From positions 1-64,000 of the forward strand of contig CAXKVR010000140.1 of the NCBI GenBank assembly GCA_964058845.1: 64,000 nucleotides of DNA. Direction: 5' to 3'. A model generated the notes under the pieces. That model made no database searches. It had not been told where the DNA came from and saw only the letters and a program-made list of their open reading frames with translations. Source of the DNA: Carex sylvatica. Taxonomy: Eukaryota; Streptophyta; Magnoliopsida; Poales; Cyperaceae. Shown here one piece after another: positions 47,643-60,535 of this stretch (position 1 is the first letter of the stretch; each line of letters opens with the position of its first letter). Position numbers and translations under genes: made by a program.

Positions 47643-49619
47643 TACTATGGCATTAGCCTTGTGATTATTCAATGAGGTTTGCTACTTGTGTTGTAGTTCT
47701 ATTTCTTTTATTATTTTTTTCTTTTTGTATCCTTTTATTGTAGAGTAGTGTGGCATTGCTTTCCTGCAAGATTTTTTTTCTTTTCTTTCTTTTTGTTAAC
47801 TAAAGTCTTGGGCTAAGCTCATATGTTCATAATTATGTACCGATTAGAAATTAGGATCAATGTTTTTGTTCAGAATAATTCAAAACAGCTAAATTCTGTT
47901 TTCAATTTATATTCAGCAGTTTTGGAGACAGGCTCTTACGATACCATTGACTTATTATTTCTAATTTAATAAACCACTTGTAAGCTACCACAGTAGGAGA
48001 CTAGACAATTGATATCTTTTCAGTGAAGTTTGGAAGAGCCCTCTGTAGATTAAATAGCTCAAAAGGTAACTTATCAGTTCATCATTCATATCACCATTAT
48101 GCACGTAATTACTGAACTTCTGATTATTGGGAAAATTACACCTTACCGTTCTTTGAACACCATAGCATGATTCTCAGTTGGTAATTACATACATTGGTAG
48201 TTGTTACCTTATAACATGAGACCATTCAAGTACACAGTTTGATCAGTTCAGAATCTTCGATCATGTGCTGTTATTTTGGTCATCAGATATCTCTGATGAT
48301 TTCTAATTGGAGAGTACGAGCTAAACACCATAATTGTTTTACTTCAATCTGGAGCAATATATATGAAACAGTCGATATCTGTATACTATTATACTTGTTT
48401 AATACAATTGAAGAGGTGCAGAACTCCTGATTCACTGGCTTGTAATTAAAAGTTGCAAGCCGTGTTATTGTTTTTATTGTACACGTTACTTTGATCCCCA
48501 AAAAATAAATCACTGAAATAGTTTACATTTTTGAATTGATGTATTCAATTTTGTTCATAGTGCACATTGTGATTTATCACAGGTTTTTAAGGTTTGCATT
48601 ATCAGCATTGTCTGGTTTGTTCAGGGCTACTGTCAAGTGAAGCTTCAGTTCCCCCAAAACTAATAGGGCTGCTGTTGCTCGGCAAGATGCAACTTTGCTG
48701 CGCTACAACTTATCTAGTGCATCTCAGGATCCAATCTATGCTATAGAAGTTATGTACATATGAGAAACTAAAATGTTATTATTTTTTGACTGACAGTAAC
48801 CTTTTCACTCTTATCAGATATGATGGAACTGTCCACCAAAATGTGGGTTTACTATTATTTGCTTGTAACCCAAGTATTGTGAACTTATGATTTTGATTAG
48901 CTGTCTAACAAAGCATTGCATTCAGCGACATTGTTAAAAATTTGTCTTTTCTCTATTAATATTTATTGGCATCTGGTAACAGAGATCTTATTTGGATCAA
49001 GCCATGGGGCCAAGTAGTTGTTCTAGATTCATACGTCTCGGGCCATTTTGAAGAAATTTTATTTTCTTTCTCATAATTCGTAATTTTATTTTAGTTTCTC
49101 AAGCTCTAATTTGCTCTTTGCCATGATCATCATGGACAAACAAGGGGTAAATTTTTTAACAGAGCAGTTTTGGTTCAAGCAGCGCACTAATCAGAAGAAC
49201 ACTTGTCATGGTTCTTTACCGCAAAAAAATGTAGCTCAGAATCTTATTGAGGCCCAAATATGTAGTCTGGCCCAGTGCTAAGAGACTCACTCACTTGAGC
49301 ACTTGCAGGCTGTAGCATTTTATTTGGGCTTTAAATTGTGTTAATAGTCAAGCTTTTCAGTGACAAGAAGCCCACCATCATCCTTCCTTTTTCTGTTTGC
49401 ATCCTTTCATTTGTTTTTCTCCATTCTTTTTCATTATTTTTTTTGAAAGACAGAACTGTGAATAAATCTTTTAGTGTTACCTTGAACAAAATTATGCTGC
49501 ATAATTGAACAAAATTGCTATTCTAACGAGCTTAGCCTAGATCAAGTTTGAACTAAAGTTGGATCACATTTGCATAGTTTACATATGTCATATAATATCA
49601 AGTCGGATAATAGAATAAT
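47643..49619. other. Gene-free 3' flank
   Basis: 3' UTR-like T-rich sequence up to about 47780, then AT-rich sequence with no supported gene. TTTTAACAGAGCAGTTTTGG at about 49156 is a half copy of the hairpin MITE at 9229-9350. Confidence 0.45.
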
Positions 49620-51019
49620 GGGGGAATTTCACGTATCCCCCTCAAAAACCTTGAAATTACATATTTCCCCCTCTAAAATTCATAATATCATATTTACCCT
49701 TCTAAAGTTCAAAAACTCACAAATTTACCCAACTTATTAATTTTTCTAATAAAACTCATTTTAAATTTATAAATTACCCATTTTACCCTTTTTCATCATT
49801 TCTTCTTCCCTTTCTCTTCGTCCCATAGAAATCCCAAGTTCTGATACGTACAATATGTTAATATGCTTATATGCTTAACAATAATTTTTTTCTCTCTCTC
49901 TCTTCGTCCCAGATAATTCTCCTTCTCTTCGTCCCAGAAAAGTCCCAGAGAAATTTCTCTCTCCATCATTTCTTTTTTGCTACCAGTACCATTTATTGTT
50001 AAATCAAAATAATATGTTATATGCTTAACAATAAGCTTAACATACAATTACATCAAGCATAACTGATAGAATTAAACAACACTTTGTTTTGATTTAACAA
50101 CAGAGTTTCACAATTACATCACGTCTTCATCCTCAAAATCTAGAAGAGTGTGTTAAATTGAGAATAAACTTTCACCATGTCGTCCTCAAAATGTAGATTT
50201 GCCAACATTCATCTAATTCTCGCTTTCCCACTTCAAAAGCTAGTTTACTAAGCAGCACCTCCTAAGTCCTCCGATATCATTCCAATTCCAAAGACTTCCA
50301 TTCCAAATCTACACTAATGAACGTTCACTCTGAGGGTATCAAATATGTTGTGCTGAAGAGAATTGTAATGTTTACTGGTTTGACAAATTTAAGGTGTCAG
50401 GTTGCCGGGTTGCAAATCGAGAGGAGTGCACCAATTCGAGGAAGAGAAGGGACGACCTTCGCTCTGATTTGCAAATCGAGCAGGGTGCTTGGTCGAAAGA
50501 CTCTATACGAGTTCTTCGCAATTCGCAAGGGAAAAGTGTCAAAGTAGAAGAGAGGGAGACATCTAAAATCAGAGGTTGGGTGTGTGGATCCATATCCCTG
50601 GTTTCGTCTAAACAGGAGCCACGCCGCCATCACTTCTATGTGAGATTGCCAATCAGCACTGATTGGAGGGGATGTTTCAATTCATAATATCCCTTAGCTG
50701 CATTGAATTAGTTTTAAATAAACATGTGGAGATACCTTTAGAAATTAAGCACCACTGCCTGAAGAGCCTTTAGCATCTCCATGTGAAAAGGGGAGAAGGC
50801 TGACCCATGGCATATTTCAAAGTGTAAGGGTTTCTCTGGACGAAGAGAAAGGATAAAATGGGTAATTTATAAATATAAAATAAGTTTTATTAGAAAATTT
50901 ATTAAGTTGGATAAATTTGTGAGTTTTTGAACTTTAGAAGGATAAATATGATATTATGAATTTTAGAGGGGGAAATACGTAATTTCAAGGTTTTTGAGGG
51001 GGATACGTGAAATTCCCCC
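49620..51019. mobile_element. 1.4-kb inverted-repeat element (GGGGGAATTTCACG ends)
   Basis: GGGGGAATTTCACGTATCCC at the left is exactly mirrored at the right (GGGATACGTGAAATTCCCCC). The arms run about 200 bp (49620-49835 and 50828-51019) and contain AACTCACAAATTTACCC, CCCATTTTACCC and CTCTTCGTCC. The 1-kb interior has only short frames (for example 50317-50687) without family motifs, so there is no transposase. Flanks do not give a clear target duplication. A relic of the same family lies at 8583-8712. Confidence 0.8.
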
Positions 51020-51416
51020 TAGTTTTTTTTATTATGATTCAGGTTTACATCTTCCTCATTTTTCAGGTCAGAATTGGTGATAAATTATGAAGTTAGCTTA
51101 GTTCAGATCAGCTTATTCATGTCTTGTATTGCATACATATTTAGATATTTAGGTCAGCTCAGAATATAAAATTGATCAATTACATTATATTCTGAAAAGA
51201 ACAGTCCATAATAAATATAATCAAGGAAATTATTAGTGGCATCAGTATCAGTGGTTCGATCAAATAATGAGTACATCAGAACAACGGATCAACAGTTTCA
51301 GTGGCTCAACTAATAACTATCCAAAATAAAAAAAAATATACATACAATAAAAATGTAACTTTCAACAACAGTACAAAAATGCTGCATCGCAAGGACTCAA
51401 CCCGTCACAGTTCACT

Positions 51417-53394
51417 CTAAAAAGGAAACTGCTTGCCCACATATGTTTTGCCAGACGACCAATCTTTCGGTGCCACGTTGTATGATGTCAGGGTGACACT
51501 GTCACTGCTGGTGAGCTCGAAAGAGAGAGGCTGACCTGTGAGGTCGGCATTTATGTGCCAGATCTGACCCCAACTTCGGCCCATTTCGAGCCAACCAGTT
51601 GTTGAGCCCTTTATTTTGACAAATTTTACATCCCCTGCCCCTGCAACATTGCTTATTAATACGGTGTGGAAGAATTTGCGCCCATTGATGGTAAACCTAA
51701 TGCCGCCATCCCTTATGCACTTCACCCTGTGTAATTTCCAAAATTCTCATTAATAATGATATTTCCTTTTCCAAACTTCTCATCAATAAGTTGGCAGATC
51801 ACTCAATCCTTGGTTTATGACATCAGAAATTGCCTAATTTTGTTTTTTTGGTTCACTTTAATTGGTATATGATCGAAAACCGTAATATGGATCTTACCAA
51901 CTATATCATAAAGCAGCTATTCCTGTTATTCCTGTGACAGTTCTTGACTGGTATTAGTTAGATTGGTAATCAGATCAAAAGTTCAGATAATCTCAACATT
52001 AATTAATTACAAGTTTGTACAGAACTTATATTTAGCCATCAGGCTTTAATCTGCTCTGTACATTATTAATTACTCCAATTATATTAGCCTTAGATATTCA
52101 GGTGTTACAGATAGGTATGTTATGAATACTTGTTTGATAAGAAACTAACAACAAATAAATTCTATTTGAAGACCACAGTCACCTGAATCAAGTTTTCTGA
52201 ACCTCTGTATATACAGTCAAATAAAGTGTAACGTTTATGCTAAATGAAACTAGTTAACAGTATAAACCCTTTCAATACAAAAACAACCAACAAAAGTTTT
52301 GTTGTCATCTTCTTTTAATGATAAGGCATTAGATGATATGTGGCCTATATTATTAAGTTGAAGGCCAACTGTTCCTTTCGATTTGGGACTCACAAGCTAA
52401 TGCTCTTACCCAAATATGTCTTAAAATTGATAGCTCAGTATGTAACCAGACAAAATCGCTCGTAATTACTGGGGTCCCATCTCCTAATATTTATATTATC
52501 GGATTCAAATAAACATTTTACTGTTGATTCTATGGGCATTTAGCAAAGTGAATTCAAACTTGCAATAAAAGTGAAAGCATTTGAATTATGACAACAACCT
52601 TTATGCTTGGACCGCTATCTTTTGTCAAAATGAGCATAACTTTTTATGACTTTGTCAATTTGCAATTGTCTGTTGTATCAACTATTTAGCAAGTTTCAAT
52701 TGATTTGATTGTTCTGACTTTCAAACAAATAATTTCATTCTTATTTTAACAAAAAGTAAAAATAAAGTTCTTAAGTAGATTAACTAAGAAAAAAATGTAA
52801 CATTTAACGAATACCTCCGGTACTGAATCGGCATGACACCGGCCTTCCAAATTGCAATCTTTTCAAAAGCCTGAATAGGTAGCAGCAGATGGTGATTTGG
52901 GGGATTGCACACACCGCCGGCCTCACCCAGGAGACCATAATTTGGCGCACAAAAGTTAGTGGCCGTGACTACAATCGAAGTACCGGGCAAACAGAATTTG
53001 AGCTCGGATACACACCTAATCTCATAGCAGCCACCACAGGCTGCTCCCTTTTCAAACAATGCCTCACTGAGCCCGGCAGTTGCCATGCCGTAACCTTCCT
53101 TCCCCAAATTCCCAAATCCACATGCACCATCTTTTAAAAAAAATAAATTAATTGCATGAGTATTATAGGATTATAAATGGGTTAATTTAAAGAAAGGTTG
53201 AATCTTTTGGTGAAAATGAAAATGAAAATGAAAATACCAATGGCGTCTTCTGGATCGGCAGCATAGTAGGAGGCATGAGCAGGACGCCATTCAGTGAGTG
53301 CTGAGGAAGCGTAGGTGGAGGATCTCTGGTGGGCCCAAGCACAGGAGAGAAGGCAAGAAGCTAGGAGGAGAAGATGAAGATCTGACGGTGGCAT
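51417..53394 (-). CDS. EXPA13: Alpha-expansin of the EXPA13 type
   Basis: Three exons, right to left: 53394-53238, 53130-52815, 51726-51417, giving about 260 residues, close to known EXPA13 (266). A signal peptide (about 1-21, LLLLASCLLSCAWA) is followed by the EXPA13-like linker SALTEWRPAHASYYA. Then come the double-psi barrel domain (GACGFGNLGKEGYGMAT, CGGCYEIRC, TATNFCAPNYG, CNPP) and the C-terminal grass-pollen-allergen-like domain (GGIRFTINGRKFF, GRSWGQIWHINADL, SYNVAPKDW, GKQFPF). Expansins loosen cell walls in the apoplast without cutting polymers. The usual HFD motif reads HLL here (PPNHHLLLPIQAF), so the conserved Asp is absent. The second intron is 1.1 kb. A MITE half and a 1.75-kb Mutator-like element lie within 200-400 bp upstream of the ATG. 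Confidence 0.93.
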
Positions 53395-53591
53395 TGCGCT
53401 TCTGAGTTCTAATCCTAAGCACTTCTGGAGACTTGGGAAGGAAAATGTGTTTGTTTGCTTTGGAACGGAATGATGGAGATGAGAAGAGAGAGAGAGAGAG
53501 GGGGGTTGAGGTACTCGGCAGAGTGAAGAAGACCAGAGAAAGAAAGAGGCAAAAAGGCGTGGAGCTAGCTGGAGGTTTTCGGTCTCAATTC

Positions 53592-53700
53592 GGATCCTCT
53601 GCATTAACTCAAAAAGGCATCTTTAATTTATCTGGACCGTCTGATCATCTATAAGATTCGTTCGGATTATATCCTCACTAATATTAAAGACCCCTACATA
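53592..53700. mobile_element. MITE half copy, GCAGAGGATA family, in the EXPA13 promoter
   Basis: GGATCCTCTGCATTAACTC at the left is the family terminus, followed by GGACCGTCTGATC and the core CACTAATATTAAAGACCCC. The right terminus is missing. It is about 200 bp upstream of the expansin ATG. Confidence 0.55.
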
Positions 53701-53792
53701 GACGGGGACCGGATATGCGGCCTCAGGTTATCTAATCTAACGACGGATATTTTTGGAAATTTTTTTCGGATATTTTGTAGTCTCTTCTGAAT

Positions 53793-55545
53793 CCGACATT
53801 TTTATTTTTACCCAAAAAAAAATTTATTTTATTAAAAATAATCAAAATTTAAAAATAATTTTAAAAATACCTGAGCCGTGGAAATTTTCCACGGCTTGAA
53901 ATTTCAATTTCAAATCGTGAAAAAATTCCACGGTTCCAAATTTTTTTTTTTTTTTTTTTTACAAAAAATAGAAATTTGTATTTACTTTTTATTTTTTTTA
54001 TGAAAATATTAGAAATATTAGATATATTTCTTTGAAAATAGATGGAATACAATACAATTTGATTTATTAGAAAGACTGTAAGAAATAATTCGATCAATAT
54101 TTTTCAGGCCGGATTTTCGCGGTTGTAAGAAAAATTAATATATTTCATTATGTGTTCTTATAAAAAAATAAAAATGCATGCATTCTGAGTTATTGATCCC
54201 GGTTCAAAAGTTACTTCTAGGTAATATAGATATTATTGTGATTCTTCTAGTATATTTAATTTATAAAAAGTTGTATCTATTTTGAGAATTTATTTTGAAT
54301 AACAATCATTAAATAACTTAAAGTTTTTTTTTAAATAGATACAACTTTTTATAAATTAAATGTTAGGATCACAATAATTTCTATATTACCTAGAAGTGAC
54401 TTTTGAACCGGGATCAATAACTCAGAATCCAAGCATTTTTATTTTTTTACAATAACACATAATGAAATATATTAATTTTTCTTACAGCCGCGAAAAATCC
54501 GGCCTGCAAAATATTGATCGAGTTATTTCTTACAGTCTTTCTAATAAATCAAATTTTATTGTATTCCATCTATTTTCAAAGAAATATATCCAACATTTCT
54601 AATATTTTCAAAAAAAAAAAAAGTAAATACAAATTTCTATTTTTTGTAAAAAAAAAAAAAAAAAAACCGGTAATCGGTTTTTATTTTTTTTTAATCAAAA
54701 CAGAATTATTTATTTATTTTTTGTATTAAAATATTAGAAATGTTGAATATATTTCTTTGAAAATAGATGAAATACAATACAATTTGATTTATTAGAAAGA
54801 CTGTAAAAAATAACCCGATCAGTATTTTTCAAGCCATATTTTTCGCGGCTGTAAGAAAAATTAATATATTTCATTATGTGTTATTGTAAAAAAATAAAAA
54901 TGCATGGATTCTGAGTTATTGATCCCAGTTCAAAAGTCATTTTTAGGTAATATAGAAATTATTGTGATCCTTCTAGTACATTTAATTTATAAAAAATTGT
55001 ATCTATTTAAAAAAAAAAAAAACTTTAAGTTATTTAATGATTGTTATTCAAAAAAAATTCTCAAAATAGATACAACTTTTTATAAATTAAATGTACTAGA
55101 AGGATCACAATAATTTCTATATTACCTAGAAGTGACTTTTGAACCGGGATCAATAACTCAGAATTCATGCATTTTTATTTTTTTACAAGAACACATAATG
55201 AAATATATTAATTTTTCTTACAGCCGCGAAAAATTTGGCCTGAAAAATATTGATCGGATTATTTGTTACAGTCTTTCTAATAAATTAAATTGTATTGTAT
55301 TCCATCTTTTTTTAAAGAAATATATCCAACATTTCTAATATTTTCATAAAAAAATAAAAAGTAAATACAAATTTCTGTTTTTTGTAAATAAAAAAAAAAT
55401 TTGGAACCATGGAAATATTCCACGATTTGGAATTGAAATTCCAAGCTGTGGAAAATTTCCACTGCTTGGGTATTTTTAAAATTATTTTTAAATCTTGGTT
55501 ATTTTTAATAAAAGAATTTTTTTTGGGTAAAAATAAAAATGTCGG
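53793..55545. mobile_element. Mutator-like element, 1753 bp, built of four alternating inverted modules
   Basis: CTTCTGAAT flanks it exactly on both sides (53784-53792 and 55546-55554). The ends CCGACATTTTTATTTTTACCC are perfect inverted repeats, and the outer arms (about 170 bp) continue through TTTTAAAAATACC and GTGGAAAATTTCCAC-type small palindromes. Inside, a module of about 330 bp occurs four times in alternating orientation: about 53960-54325, 54326-54660, 54705-55010, 55030-55385. Shared words include TATTGATCCCGGTTCAAAAG, TTAATATATTTCATTATG and ATTTGATTTATTAGAAAG. No transposase. It lies about 400 bp upstream of the EXPA13 ATG. Confidence 0.88.
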
Positions 55546-55559
55546 CTTCTGAATGCTTC

Positions 55560-56405
55560 CAGTAATTTCAGATATATTTATACCTGTAAAATTTATTTTA
55601 CTAAATTATTTTAATATATTGGGATGGAGAAAGCTTTTATGCGGCTATGTTTTTAACGTTAAGTTAAGTTAATTTTGTTAACAAAAATATTATTAGTTTA
55701 AATATTTACTTTTTTAACATTTTATATCTAGTAGTTTGTTCATACGAAGTTGCATGACTACTTATTGTAATTATATAATAAGGAGAAATATATAATTGTT
55801 ATAAGAATATATCATGGTATTTAGAAAAAAAATAATTTTGCTAAAATAATAATTTAATGCTAAAACATACTACATAATCATTTTTTTATGAATATAATAT
55901 TAAAATAAACTAGCAACTAAACAGTCTGTAGTCTATATTCGTACTTAAAGAACGGATTGCCTCAACTCTACTTAATTACACGTGACTCGCGTGACTACGT
56001 GTCGTAACTAGATTTTTCATGTAACGTGTCGTGCCAAAGTTCAAAAGATGGTCACAGCACGCGAATAATCATGGTACGTAACTGATACACGTGCTGTGCC
56101 AAAGTTCAAAAGATGATCACGGTAGCTAAAAAGGGAACCGAATCCTCTGCCCCCTTGGAAGCAGAGATTTTTTGTCCCCAAAATTACTGCATGTGAGTTC
56201 GAGATAGAGCTCCAGTTCAAAAATAAATAGTGATTGGCTCCACACAGAATGACTGAAGGGCTAGAAAATTTATGGCCCCCGAAGACAGAGAATTTGAGTT
56301 CGCTAAAAAGGATGTCAACTTGTGAAGTCTTTTTCGTAGAGATAGACAGTATACTTGTAATCAAAGTTATTGGATGACATAAAAGTTACAATAGGCCAAA
56401 TCCTG
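55560..56405. other. Gene-free; CGTG-word repeat at 55975-56125
   Basis: No gene. 55975-56125 (GACTACGTGTCGTAACTAG, ATGTAACGTGTCGTGCC, and CAAAGTTCAAAAGATG twice, 63 bp apart) belongs to the hAT-like CGTG/CACG family of 14690-15125 and 57939-58296. Confidence 0.45.
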
Positions 56406-56408
56406 AGT

Positions 56409-56616
56409 CTGCATCGTCTGCATTAACTCAAAAGAGCATCTTTTGAGTTAATATATGTTGACTGTCCGATTATAAACGGAGCTCATCCGGCTCCAGCTTA
56501 AAATATAGGAGTCTTCAATATTAGTGCCAATTTAATTCACACGAATCTTAAAATAGATCGAACGGTTTAGATGTATTAACTCAAAAGATTATTTTTTGAG
56601 TTAATGCAGAGGATAC
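56409..56616. mobile_element. MITE, GCAGAGGATA family
   Basis: Left GTCTGCATTAACTC-AAAAGAGCATCTTTTGAGTTAA is a hairpin. Right TTAACTCAAAAGATTATTTTTTGAGTTAA, then GCAGAGGATA, is another. The core GTCTTCAATATTAGTGCCAA matches the family. The two ends are inverted copies. Confidence 0.7.
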
Positions 56617-57930
56617 GAATTGGAAATGGTGGCGTGGGATTGTCGCTTTTGTCATGTGATGGATGCGGTGTGTAGAATAATGTTAGCTTTAGCACAGTAT
56701 ACGAATCACAGCATTAAAGGACCCAGTTTTCCGTCATTAATTGTTTGGTCCACGGTCCACCGTACCTGAACTGAATCATTGCATCATTAAATTCCTTCAT
56801 TTAATTGCTTCCAATCAGTCGAAGGCTCGAAGCACGCTACAAAATAACAAAATGCAACTGCCCTGCCCTTCCCGTGTTGCACTGAATTCCGATCCAAGTA
56901 ACTCAAAATTTGAGTTTCAATCTGGACCATTCCATCATAATCGGACGGTCCGGATCCAAACTCAAAATTTGAGCTACTTTAGGGGATTGGTGAATTTGTC
57001 CAATTATTTTATATTAACACATGAACTCAATTTATTAAACATAACATATTAAAATTGATTTTTATTATGACTTCCAATTTGTCAAATATCTGTCCGTTGG
57101 TTACATGTATTATGCAACATTAAACTGAAAAGAAAAGAAATTAAAATATAAACACTTGTCTCATCGTATTGATCAACTTTAATGGTTTATCTTGATGGTT
57201 TTTGTTAGTTTAAATTCAAATTTTTTTTTTGTAATTTTATTTTGACAATAATAAAACTTATCAGTGAAATATTCTGAATATTTTATATTAAATACGACTA
57301 TGTAGGAGACATCCCCTTTCTTCCCAATACATATCACCAGAAAATAATTTGTTTGAATCTTTATTGATTTAATTTTAATGTTATAATTTATCAAATCATT
57401 TACACAATGCATAATATGGCATAAATTGACTAGGGTTATTTAATTTTAACCAAACTGAACATTCATTGCTTATAAGAGACGAATTATATTGAGGAAACAA
57501 AACTGAAACATAGGTTAATGTAGTTCGTCGATTTGCAGTGAAATTAGATTTATTTAATATTTGAATTTGATCTGGAAAAATTTGCGCTAGGAGCATCACA
57601 ACTCGGAAGATTTGAATTAGAAACAATGAAACATTTTAGCAGGCCGGCCCAATTAGCCACAAGCCCAAGTCACGGAACACAAGAGAAAGAGAGGACGGCG
57701 ATAATAAAGAACAGGCTTTTAAGCATTTTGTTGAAAGCCCAAATTAGAAGCAAGACAAATGTGCTTCATTGAGCAAGTTTGAGACCCAAATCAGGCAACG
57801 AACTTTAGCTAATGCCCCCCTGCAATCTTTAATAATTCTTTTGAAGGCTTTGTTAAAATACCTAACAGACTTACTGCCAGTCTAACTGTACCATGCATGC
57901 CCCTTTTGAACAGAGTTAATTACAGTTAAA
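56617..57930. other. Gene-free; small palindromic stretch at 56900-56985
   Basis: ACTCAAAATTTGAGTTTCAA and CCAAACTCAAAATTTGAGC flank AATCGGACGGTCCGGATC; this has the style of the GCAGAGGATA MITEs (hairpin ends, GGACGGTCC inside) but lacks the outer terminus. Otherwise AT-rich with no gene. Confidence 0.4.
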
Positions 57931-57938
57931 AGGGGCAC

Positions 57939-58296
57939 TAGGGATGTAATAAAGAAAGTAACAACGTGACTGGAAAATGTCATAGCGCGGTACATGTATG
58001 ACATGTGTGTCGGTTATGTGACGTGTTGTGACTATTTGCGTGTCCTGATCAACATTTGAGAAAAATAACAGAGAGCGACATTCGACACGACAAATGACAA
58101 ACGTGATCAAAACAACATATAATTTATGCAACCATTTAGTCACGACATAACTAACATAACGTGACCATTTGTAAAAAGTTTATATTATTTTAGTCACAAC
58201 ATGGTACATCAAATGAAAACTTGATCATAATTTGACATAACACATGATTCAAGTTATGATGTAACTGGTCATGACATGACACAATTTACATATCTA
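57939..58296. mobile_element. hAT-like non-autonomous element, 358 bp, with CGTG/CACG-rich interior
   Basis: Starts TAGGGATGTAAT and ends ATTTACATATCTA. The flanks AGGGGCAC (57931-57938) and AGAGGCAC (58297-58304) agree at 7 of 8 positions, an 8-bp target duplication. The inside is dense in GTGACGTG, TCACGAC, CGTGACC and similar words, like the relics at 11800, 14690 and 55975. Confidence 0.7.
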
Positions 58297-58304
58297 AGAG
58301 GCAC

Positions 58305-60530
58305 GATGAACTATATAATTTTGATATATTAGTTGTCTTCAGGAAGTGATTATTTGTGAACATGCCAAAATTGCAGTGTTAAATTGAATAGTGCCAAGGC
58401 CAATGTATATAGTGGCTGTAATCCCAATTACATACATGACTTGCTATATATATATTAATTTAAAACTGGAAAATACTATCTACCAAGCTATCATTTTGGT
58501 TCTATATATATTTTTTTTTGTAATTTATGGGTTATATAACAATTTCGAATGAGAAACATATTAATATGAGATAATAATATTTTTATGAGTACACAATTGG
58601 TTAAGCTTGGATTGCATTTGTTTTTTTTATGGTACAGTTTAATTAAAAATCTATTTGCTTTAATCAATTTTCTTGTTTCTTCTTTTCTGGATAGGGACTT
58701 GTAAATGCTTGGATTGCACTTTTCATTAATGTCAAATGATAAACTACTTTGACCAATTAAGCTCTGAAATTCCTTTCCCTTTTCGGATATATAAGGTTAC
58801 AAATAAATTGACAACAAAATCTCCAGTTTGCAAAAGTAGTGATTTTTGGTTGGCCATCTTTCGGTTGATACTTTTTCCAATTCCCCAAATTTAATTAGGC
58901 GATACTTTAGCACTAGACAGCACACTGACACATCAATAGTTCAGGTTCAGTATAGGAGAATTAAAAATTCGTGATTTAGATATAATTCGGAAATAATTTG
59001 ATACAATAATGAAGCAAAAAAAAAAACTAAACCAACCCCAAAAAAAAATTGCATTTTTCTCGCGAATTAATAAAACATATTTTATTCATAATTCGATTTG
59101 AAAATATAAAAAAAAAATGAATGAAACGCAAATTATTCGCTAATTTATCGCGTAAATTGTTACTATGCTAAACATTGAAATTTAATTATACAACTAATTA
59201 AATATATTGTAGACCATTTAAAAAATATAAAATTATATTGTATTTTTTTGAGGAAAGAATATAATATAATATTGTACGTAGCTGTAACCTATGATGCAAA
59301 ATTTGTAAGGCTGAGGTAAAGAACTAATTCCTTTTGCCAATTCTAGACGCAGCCGCTAAAGCAATTTTGCGCTCAAGTATTGATCCCAATTCCATTCAAT
59401 TAATATTCTTAGAATATTATAGTTAATTTGTCACATGCGGTTAGCAAGAACAGTCTGTTATATTACATTAGATGTGTCGTAAACGCTTTAACAACATTTT
59501 TTGTTCGTCTCAATTTGTTACTCCAAAATAATAGAGGATTTGTGTGTATTTGGATTGTTAAAATAAATGCTAATAGTGTTAAAAAACTATTAACGTGAAC
59601 AACAAGAGAAATGTGTAATAATTCTCTTTGATATTTTGTGTAATTAGTAGGATAATGATTATTTTCCATATCCGATTATAGCAAATTACTATTAGTTGTT
59701 GGTTTGTTGCACATAAAACGCTACCCCAACCTAAATATCATATCCCATTAGAGTGTGTGTATATATAGATATAGACGAATAACTAGTTCTACTCTAAATA
59801 TAGATATATAGAGAAATAAATAAATTGAATAAGTAGTAGCACGAGAAGTGGGTCTTGTTTAGTTGGAGGAGAAGAATAAACTAAAAAAGGAGGAAAGGCA
59901 CCCGAGATAGATTAATGGATGATGCAAAGAGAAAGAAAAGTACCATAGAATATATGGAAGAGGATTGGTGGGGCCAACTCAAGAAAAACACTAATGTCAC
60001 ATTTGTACTTCCTTTGTTTTTTTGTTTTTTCCTTTAATTTCCTTCCTTTGCTTTTTTTGCAGCCAATTGCAATTGTTAATGAGGTGGGGAGGTCAAATGG
60101 CCATCAGATTAAATTTGATTTAATCTCTGAGCTATCTGATCCACATCACAAGTTGTGCACTTAATCGCCACAAATTTTAAAGTTACTCGTACAATTCTTA
60201 ATAGGATCACAATTTCGACCAGATAATTCCGTCCGATGTCCATCGGACCGCTCCCGACGCCATTGTTAATTTAGTAAATTAACAGGTGGCTGACATGACA
60301 ATATTAAGAAGAGGTTACAACTAAATTCCATTGTCATATATACTTAAAATATTAGGGTGAAAAATTTATCTGATCAATTTTTTTATATGATACTAGGATA
60401 GAGTAGTATGATTCACATCAAGTTTTGTGCATAAAATTTCAAAATTTACATAAATCAAGTGTGCACAAATTTTGATGTGGATCAAATGATTCCGACCCAG
60501 AATCAGATCGATCGCCCCACTCCTTGCTGA
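58305..60530. other. Gene-free
   Basis: AT-rich sequence without a supported gene. 59740-59830 has repeated TATAGATATAGA words. The best open frame (59463-59669, minus) has no motif. Confidence 0.45.
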
Positions 60531-60535
60531 ATATG

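Noticed and set aside
50317..50687. Overlapping 75-97-codon frames inside the 1.4-kb element as a transposase
   Set aside because: Too short, several frames overlap on both strands, and no DDE-type motif is visible.
53861..54097. Frames reading MIELFLTVFLINQI on both strands at 53861-54097 and 54514-54729
   Set aside because: They are the same inverted module of the Mutator-like element read in each orientation; low-complexity AT sequence, not a gene family.
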